DNA from: Hamiltosporidium tvaerminnensis
Taxonomy: Eukaryota > Microsporidia > Dubosqiidae
Reading direction: 5' to 3'
NCBI GenBank assembly: GCA_022605425.2
Contig: JAKIMF020000007.1
Coordinates: forward strand, 248,001 to 312,000
Length of the DNA stretch: 64,000 bases
The number at the start of each line of letters is the position of its first letter. Position 1 is the first letter of the stretch. The notes beneath the pieces were generated by a model that saw only the letters and a program-made list of their open reading frames with translations, searched no databases and was not told where the DNA came from. Made by a program: the position numbers and the translations under genes. Positions 56,506 through 64,000 of the stretch are shown one piece after another.

Positions 56506-57694
56506 TATATAAATTTACATGAGTTTATACTTTAGAAACTATAATACTTACTTTTTTTAAATCTGCGAAATTTTGATTTGCATTGCCTAATTCTTATTTT
56601 CAAAATCTATCTATGATCCCAATCTTGCTTTTGATATCGTATTCATAAATTTTTGTTCATTGATTTTTTTTATTATCTCTTTTATCTTAAGGGTCAGAAG
56701 AGGAACATGAATCTTATAATTCATCTTATAATATGTCTATATTTATCTTTCCCAATGTTTTTCGTTCGCATGACTCGCCATATTAGCATTATATTCATTT
56801 CCGAAAGAACTTCTTTTATTCGTAAAATTATTTTGTATTAAGATAGGTATATTATTTTTAAAAAAAACTTTGATCTTATGAATCGATTGTATTTTAGTCA
56901 TTTTTTAGATAATCAAATTGAAAACAAGTGTGTTTGAAACTCTTATCATACAGGTTAAACTTTTATATTAGATTTTGTTTTTTTTGCTTTAGTTGTTTTT
57001 ATTAAATTAATATAATTTAATTCATTTTAGCTTTTTCGTTGTATTTCTTTATCAAGGTTTTTAATTATTTCTCATAAAATCTATAAATATAAAAAATTTG
57101 ATTCAAAAAATACAAAAATGATATTATTATGACCTTAGTTCTAGTAGCTATTTCTAGAATGAATTGGGTTAGACCAATCATTCACTCTATCACAACATTA
57201 TTGTATTCAAAATTTTAATTTTTATTCGTATAAAAATACATATGCAATCGAAATGAGATAATTAAAAATACATGGGGGATATATAAATAACTTAAGTACA
57301 TTAAAAAAGGAAAAATACGAATATTTCGGCGTCTAAACTATAAAATTGAGATAAGTATAATCTAACAATTTCTATCTAAAATTAGAACATATTTCATTTT
57401 TTAACACAAGTATTACTTATAAAGAAATTTGAGGATTTTTAAACTACAATTATGCTAAAAATCCGAAAAAAAATTGATAAGAAACAGTAAAAAAAATGCA
57501 AAACAATTATGATATTTCAAAATAGGCTTGGATATTCAAAAAATATTTTAATCTTTACATTCTAAGTTAGACAAATCTATATTTTAATTTAATTTTACCT
57601 ATTCAAGCATTTAAAATCCAATCAAATTTATTTATTTTATTGGTTTAAGTAATTCAACTCTTTTTATATTTTTAATAAACGTTACATTATTTTT
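56506..57694. other. AT-rich intergenic stretch, no gene seen
   Basis: A 62-codon plus-strand frame (56653-56841) has no motif and is not called. Confidence 0.5.
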
Positions 57695-60600
57695 ATTTAA
57701 TAAAATTCTGGGTTAACAAATTTTTCTCTTTTCTAAATAATTCTTTCCACCATTTCAACCACTTCTATTTCTTCCTCCAACTCCAACTCTTCATTTGTAT
57801 TAGTTGATGGTTCCTTTGCTGTGGTTATGCCATCCAAGATAAGGGGTAAAATATTTTTTGTATTTTCCGTTTTAACATCATCTTCCTCGTTGTCTACTTG
57901 CTTTAAAGGGGGTGGTATTGGTTGTTTATGTATCTCAGCTCCTAAAATAACACTTAATGATGCTCTCTCCCAGCTCTCCTCGGCATTTGGACCAGACTCA
58001 AGTCCTCTTCGTCGATCAAAAGAAATTGTTTCGACTGTCTTCTTGAGTACTATGGATTGTATATATGCCTCTACATTCATGGGTATTTGCAGTCTCTTAA
58101 CATACTTCTTATGGTATTTTGTCACAATACCGTCCCAGGTCATCACATAAGGAATTATCTCTACACTGCATTTATAAATAAGACCTAACTCATTTGCTAA
58201 TAAGTCATACTTCCCAAGCTTCTCATTTCAACTATTTGAAGAGAGTCTTGGGATGTGATTCCTACTTCAGTGAGGGTTATCCTATTCTGTCTCTTGTCTA
58301 AAATAAATATACCTGGTCTGTTACACCGAATTTTAACATCAGTTTTTATTCTGGTGTCCACTCTTATCTCTGCCTACTCATTATCAAGAATTTCTTAAAC
58401 TAAGAGACTCCTAATTCGTTTTGAAGCCTTAAACTTATATTTATTTAGGAGAACAAAGTGTAGGTATCTAACCACTTCATTATTCAGTCAGGTGTAGTCA
58501 TACCCTAGCATTTTTTCACATCGAGTAGCTAGATGATCTACAGTCTTGCCAGATTTATTGCAGTGTTGGCACATACCATCTGCTCCCCAGAATACATTTC
58601 TATCCTGGATATAGCAGAACACAGCTTCATTGCGTGGCCTAATATTCCTTCTCTTTAACCATCTTGAAGAGTCACTAACACCCACAAGCTCATTTTTTCT
58701 TGCATTATATAACTTTGAATAGAGTTTTCGTTTTTCTATTTCGTTATATAGTTTTGCAAGTTAAGCTCCTTCTAAATTTTTCTTAGTGACTTCTTCTACC
58801 AACCTGTACTTTACTTTTAAGAAGCCTTTTATTAGTGCAAGATAGGTTTTATTATTATTCTCTACCTTGAGAATCGCTGCTCGTCTAGTTAATATTTCTT
58901 TACTTTTTTCCAGACAATCCAAGCGTTGCAGAAGCATATGTTCGCTTCGTAACTAAACACTATGTAGGCCTCTTCTAAGTTCTGTTCAGAGAAGACAGAA
59001 ACGCTCTTTACATCCTGGGCAGAGATGTATCTTATTCTTAACCAACACCGCAGGCCCTGCATCATCTAACTTAGAGAAGTTAGCCGGTTCAAGTCGAAGT
59101 ACTTAATGTCATAGTTGATAAACGATATCGCATGTTGATTGATTGCAGAAAATAATTTTTTTGCGTTTAATATATTATGACAAAGTCTTTCAACTCTTGA
59201 TATAAATTAACACCTTACTTCTTCAAAAGAGCTGCGTGTTGGAATTCCTCTGCTATATTCTATTATTCCTAAATATTTGTAAACGATAACACCTTCTAGA
59301 AGAGTAGCAGTATCTTCACAACACTTATCATTTGTGGCTGACTTCTCTTTGTTAATCTCTAACTCAATCACCTCTAAAAATTTCTTTGCCTCGCCTGTCA
59401 TAGCCCTCAATGTGGAGCTGTCTTTTTTAAGAAGATTAAAATCATCAATAAACAAGAGATGATTAGTAGAATGGGATTCTACATCTGTTTGTACTGTCAC
59501 TTTTGTGTTTTTTTCATTAAGCTTTGGGCTTAATGGATACATACACAACACAAATAACAAAGGTGACAGACTATCTCCTTGTAGAATCACTCTCTCAATC
59601 TTCTGGTTCATGATTTTTTCAGCCCTACTGATATATCAATTTTCCATTTTGATATAATTACTTTAATAAATTTCATAATCCAATCAGGTAAATTTAGGTT
59701 TTCAATGCATTGAGTTAAATGAACATGTTATATTGAATCAAAAGCTTTTTTAACGTCAATTCATGTTGCCTTAAGATTGTTTCCGTACTCTTTATTTTGA
59801 GCAATATTAAGTAGAACAGTCTCTTTCGCTCCCTGCATACTTCTAACTGCTCCCAGCTGGTTCTCCGCAAGCAACCCTCGCCTTTCCACTTTAATTTGAA
59901 CGACTTTCGTTACACACTTTGTCGTTAACTTATAGGGGTTGGACATACAAGTGATTGGCCTGTAGTCAGAGCCTCTTCATGGAATTCCTTTAGGTATCAA
60001 ATACGTAAGCCCGCAGTAAAACCAATCAGCTTGAGGTTTTCCTTCTAAACATATAACTTTCACAATATCATAAATATATTTGTGAAGAGTTGTAAGTTTC
60101 TGAATGAAAAAATTGTAAATACCATCAATTCCATCAGCTTTCCAATTAGGGAGCCAATTAATGATATTTACATATTTATCAAGTGAAGGAAACGTGGTCA
60201 TATGATTTTCCGATACAAATTAAATCAAATAATCATCATACAAAACTACTTTATCATTTTTGTTCCACATTGTAGACCAAAAACTCACAATTTCATCACG
60301 GCTAACCACATGCTCGGATTCCACACGCTCGGATAACCCACGATAAAATCGACCTCGGAAAAGCTCAAACATACGATTCTCTTTTCGGAATTGCTTCCTA
60401 CTTTCATGCATCGTTATTTTTTTCTCGTAAACATTCAAAGACTCATTCTTCTTAACTAAAGCCTCAGAAAGATCAGTTACACTGCTCAAGTTCAAATTAA
60501 ACTCTCGCATGATTTCATAAAGCTTTTTGTTTCCGAAGTGGAGAGCCTTTCCTGCTAACGAGCCTTCTCGAGAAGATCTTTGGAAAGTACTAACTTAGAA

Positions 60601-61487
60601 ATTTTACTTTCTATGTTTTTCTTCCCAGCGGATTTAGGCTTCTCTTTACTGGTTGCTTCGTAATAGCATACTTCTGCGGCTTTCATGATATACGCGGCTT
60701 CCGTATTTGACTCAGGTACATGAGCTTTGGCATATTCACCGACTACTTGATTAATGAAATCTAGGAGTTTACTTTCAACCAATTCATTTGGAATTTTTCT
60801 AGTTGGGACCACCACTGTTCCAATTTCCTTTTCCGAGATTTCTTTGATTTTACTCAAAAATTTATCTATCAGGTTTATGTACTCCGTGGTGTCAGTCAGG
60901 GTGCATGTATCAGCGAGAAAACTGGCGATTCTATGTCGCTCTTTATTCTCTTCTGATTTTACTTCCTTTCCCAATTCACTTTGTGCCATTTTTTTTAACA
61001 CTTCGAGAGTCAGCGTAGCCGAATTTCTCATTATAGTACATGTGAAGCTCTGTCCAGCCATTTCTTGACATTCTTTCAAATCTTGTCTGTATTGCAAAAA
61101 AAAACAATTCGAGGCCATTCGATCGGTCGGCTGTTATGGAATCGAATATCGTCTGCAACGCCATTAGCCTGTTACTGTCTGGAATATCTAGAGTACAGGG
61201 GTTTGTCATTTCGTACGATGGCTTGCACGCAGAGACTTCAACCGAAGAGGGAAGTGGTGTATTAGGCGAAGGTAAGGTGTCAAGCCCACTAATTTGCATA
61301 ACTGCATGTTTGGCTTGGTGGTGGATGTGTTATTGTTGTGTAGGAGGAGGAAGGTAGGGAAATCGCCGGTGGGTTTAGATCACATTTTGTTTGCCACTAT
61401 CACTTTTCCTCGCCTCATCAGAAGCCTTTGCAGCCTTTATTTTAGTATTTTTGATATTTCGCTGCTAACATTTTTCTTTATACCCAT
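57695..61487 (-). mobile_element. Full-length LINE copy 2, decayed by many frameshifts and stops
   Basis: Minus-strand copy of the 26.2-kb element from its ATG (61485-61487, MGIKKNVSSEI) to the shared 3' tail (plus-strand TTTAATAAAATTCTGGG at about 57696). All domains can be followed: N-terminal domain 60555-61487 (with a frameshift near 61300 and another near 61010), start of the RT protein at 60510, palm with WKADGIDGI and DYRPITC, motif B RVILQGDSLSPLLF, motif C FIDD (still intact, near 59445), CCHC knuckle near 58560 and the C-terminus at 57733. At the junction of the two frames it has TAG then CAG where copy 1 has AAG then TAG. Similarity to copy 1 begins at the ATG on this copy as well. 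No clear target duplication could be fixed because the flanks are AT-rich. Confidence 0.92.
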
Positions 61488-62765
61488 TTATTTATTAAAA
61501 CAAAAATATATAGATAAATCATACAAATGGAATTGCAATTATAGATAATTTAGGGCTGGATTCGTAGTACGAAGAATATTCATAGCGTTTTCTTCATTTT
61601 TTTTAATATTTTATTAAAAAAAATTAAAATGAAATAACAAAAAAATATATGCCATAATTATTACTAATGAGCTTGATGTAGTTGGGCTTTTCAGTGATAA
61701 TTTTTTTAATTTTGGGTTAACTTACTAGTAGAAACTACTAGTAACGACTTCAAGCGCTTATCTTTTAATTTAGATCTGTAAATATTTTTTAATATTTCAG
61801 TTCAGATTATGTTTCTTCGCACATATAGGTGAAAGCGGACAGTGGAAATAAAACCTCGAACAAATTTATGAACGCCTTTGTAATGCGTGACAGGAAGACT
61901 CTTATAAATTTCAGTAATTTATTTGTCTATTTTTAGAAATAAATACCTTTAATATAAATATTTTGTTTTTATGAACATCTATCTATATGAAACTTTAAAA
62001 ATTTGATTTAAAAATTTTAATAATGGAAATTGCTGAAATATTTTTCAGTATGGTAGCATAAAAAGTAATAAGTTATTGACCGCGAGTCAAAAAGTTTTGA
62101 AACCTCTGTATTAGACAATAGAAACACAAATATTTATTAGAATCTTTGAATTAATATTTACCATTTTATCACATTTTTACAGCATAGAAAAAGAAATACG
62201 GTTTATGCATGCCAAAAAAAACAATTCTATTATCTGTATTGGGCAAAATCTCATGCCAAAGATATTTTGAAAGAGTGACTCGCCGTTAAATGATATCAAG
62301 AGGTACCTTTACCGATTCTTGAATAGAAGTAATTACTTTTCTTTCAATTAAAAATGACATCGCTATAAATAGAAGAAGAGTTGCTGTTTCTAGCAGTTTA
62401 GGTCATAAATAACATGTTACGAATATTTTGAAAGACTGTACATTGTCATTTTTGCTATTTGATTTTCGATGATGATTATCATCGAGTTACCTTTTTAGGT
62501 TAATTAGTAAATTATAAAGATTCTCCAAGCATAAATCGTTTATATTCAAAAATATTTTACTATTTTAATCAAAAAAAGCTTTTAATCTTTGATATCTTGA
62601 TTTCTTTCTAAATTACTGATATCAAAGATATATATACCAATATAGAATGCCCTTCAAATGTATCAGAATCAGGTGGGACAATTATTTAGAATTTCTCCCA
62701 GTATTAAAAAATCTTCAAATACTCTATAGCATGTTTGTTAAGTCATCTAATCACTATACACTGCA
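61488..62765. other. AT-rich intergenic stretch, no gene seen
   Basis: No coding frame or RNA gene supported. Confidence 0.55.
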
Positions 62766-64000
62766 GTGAAAAACATACTGTGTTCGTTTTTTCTTTTTGT
62801 ATTTTTTGGAATAAATAATTGCATTCGCATCAATAGATTTTTCAACGGTATAGATCGATCATTTGATTCTAGGATAAATCTATACGATTCCAATAATCTT
62901 CATAATCTTATTGGTAGAAAAAGAATACGTGAGACAGAAACAACATTCATTGAACCAAATAATCATTCGTTTCGGCCAAATAAAAATCGATACCTTGAAC
63001 CCAATCAATCAAAAGAATATAGTATAAGAAGTAAAAGACCGAGATGGGATAAAGATCCAGAAAATACAACAGATATTACACCTAAATATTTTCATACCAA
63101 TGTTAAATGTAATATGGGAGGGGATTTAGATCAAATCAATGTTGAAAAATCTAGTTTTGAAGTAAGGAATGAAAGAATTAAGAATTTAGGAAATTTGAAA
63201 ACAAACAAAGTAGGCCATTTCAAAGAACAAAGGATTCTATTACTATCGATAATTCGAATATTTTTATACTTAGGTCACGTTGTTTTGATATTTTATACAG
63301 ATCAAAGCTTCATGAAACTAATATTAATATTAAAGATATTACAAAAAGTAATATTGATTGTTTTTGGGTCAAAAAATGCATATTTATTTTATATTATGAG
63401 TTTGATTCGCAAATTGATGGTTTAAATAACAACGAATTTATAGATCTAATTGAATTTTTCAACGATCTTAACTGTTACTCAAATACTGATGCCCTCTATA
63501 TTTTGTACAAAAATTTACTTCCGTATTTATGTTATACATAATAGATGAAACCTGCCTTAATTTATTAAATACGACGAATTCTGAATATTTGAGGCATGTA
63601 AAATTGTTCTTGCCATCCTTAACTGTACTTTATGATGAGGTCGATGTATTGTTTAATTCAAATACAAAAGAATTAACGTTCACTGCGAAATAACAAAACA
63701 GAGAATCTTTTAAATATGAAATGAATTTTACTGATGATACAATAATTCGAATTACACCCGAAGCTCTTAATTACATGCAACAAGATGATTCTAACGAGAA
63801 AATAGAATTATTTGGTCTTTTGGTTAGTTCTTATAAAATAACTGGAATAAAAATTTCTAATGGTGATAAGTATTATACCGAATGTGTCTCTACGGATTTT
63901 GCGTGTAAATTTATTCTAAATAATCCTGTCATCTATAAAATGCAAACAAGCTTTTGTTATCTTTTTGGAAACATCGAATCTATGAAAATAAATACGTTAA
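62766..64000 (+). pseudogene. Broken gene for an unknown secreted protein, running off the window
   Basis: The first frame begins at GTG (62766) and reads KNILCSFFLFVFFGINNC, a good signal peptide; no ATG exists between the upstream TAA (62748-62750) and this point, so the start codon seems mutated. It encodes a basic, Asn/Arg-rich region to about 63228. The plausible reading then shifts frame (SITIDNSNIFIL ... FIDLIEFFNDLNC ... LLPYLCY) until a TAA at 63539-63541. It continues in another frame (IIDETCLNLLNTTNSEYL ...), with one more in-frame TAA at 63691-63693 and open sequence to the window end. Coding-like composition over more than 1.2 kb with at least two frameshifts and a stop marks a pseudogene. 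Family unknown; possible distant relation to the gene at 131-1148. Confidence 0.55.

Noticed and set aside
57695-61488. Target-site duplication for LINE copy 2 (TTATTTAATAAA versus TTATTTATTAAA)
   Set aside because: The left candidate lies inside the conserved 3' tail of the element, so the match is coincidental AT-rich similarity.
60754-61548. Several plus-strand frames of 66-104 codons
   Set aside because: Antisense of decayed LINE copy 2.

Overview
The window looks like part of the expanded, AT-rich nuclear genome of a microsporidian, or a very similar reduced parasitic eukaryote. The few recognisable genes are intronless and eukaryotic: a short TFIIE-alpha, a REX-type RNA exonuclease, an Naa40-like acetyltransferase, a cyclin and a protein with a SUMO-like C-terminus. 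The single tRNA is a eukaryotic tRNA-Gln. The unannotated space is long, extremely A+T rich and full of decayed transposable elements. Large-genome microsporidia such as Hamiltosporidium or Edhazardia would fit, but that genus-level idea is inference only.

Layout. 0-5 kb: a broken hypothetical gene, tRNA-Gln(TTG) and a decayed repeat (called family X here). 5.2-15.7 kb: a block of unrelated tandem repeats surrounding, and also filling, one gene. That gene encodes a 1119-residue protein that is almost entirely repeats and ends in a PHO80/Pcl-like cyclin box; it is followed by 21 copies of a 75-bp minisatellite. 16-25 kb: a LINE scrap, a REX exonuclease split by a one-base frameshift, a second family X copy, and an IS630/Tc1/mariner element with both inverted repeats but a broken transposase. 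26.1-30 kb: a full-length non-LTR retrotransposon of the R2/R4 type, with a 13-bp target duplication, a restriction-like endonuclease, two in-frame TAG codons and a replaced catalytic Asp in the RT. 32-49 kb: TFIIE-alpha, two divergent paralogues of an unknown secreted-looking family, a C2H2 zinc-finger protein and several LINE and repeat remnants. 50-57 kb: the acetyltransferase and the SUMO-like-domain protein between LINE remnants. 57.7-61.5 kb: a second full-length but heavily decayed LINE copy on the minus strand. 62.8-64 kb: a broken gene with a signal peptide that runs off the end.

The host genes form no operon or obvious pathway. They are isolated transcription, RNA-processing, chromatin and cell-cycle genes in a sea of repeats. 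The most notable observations are the repeat-swollen cyclin inside a minisatellite block, the LINE whose body begins at its initiator ATG, and family X, a dispersed GC-richer sequence with a cUUCGg hairpin that I cannot assign to any known class. Alignments between repeat copies were made by eye, so edges of old copies are approximate.
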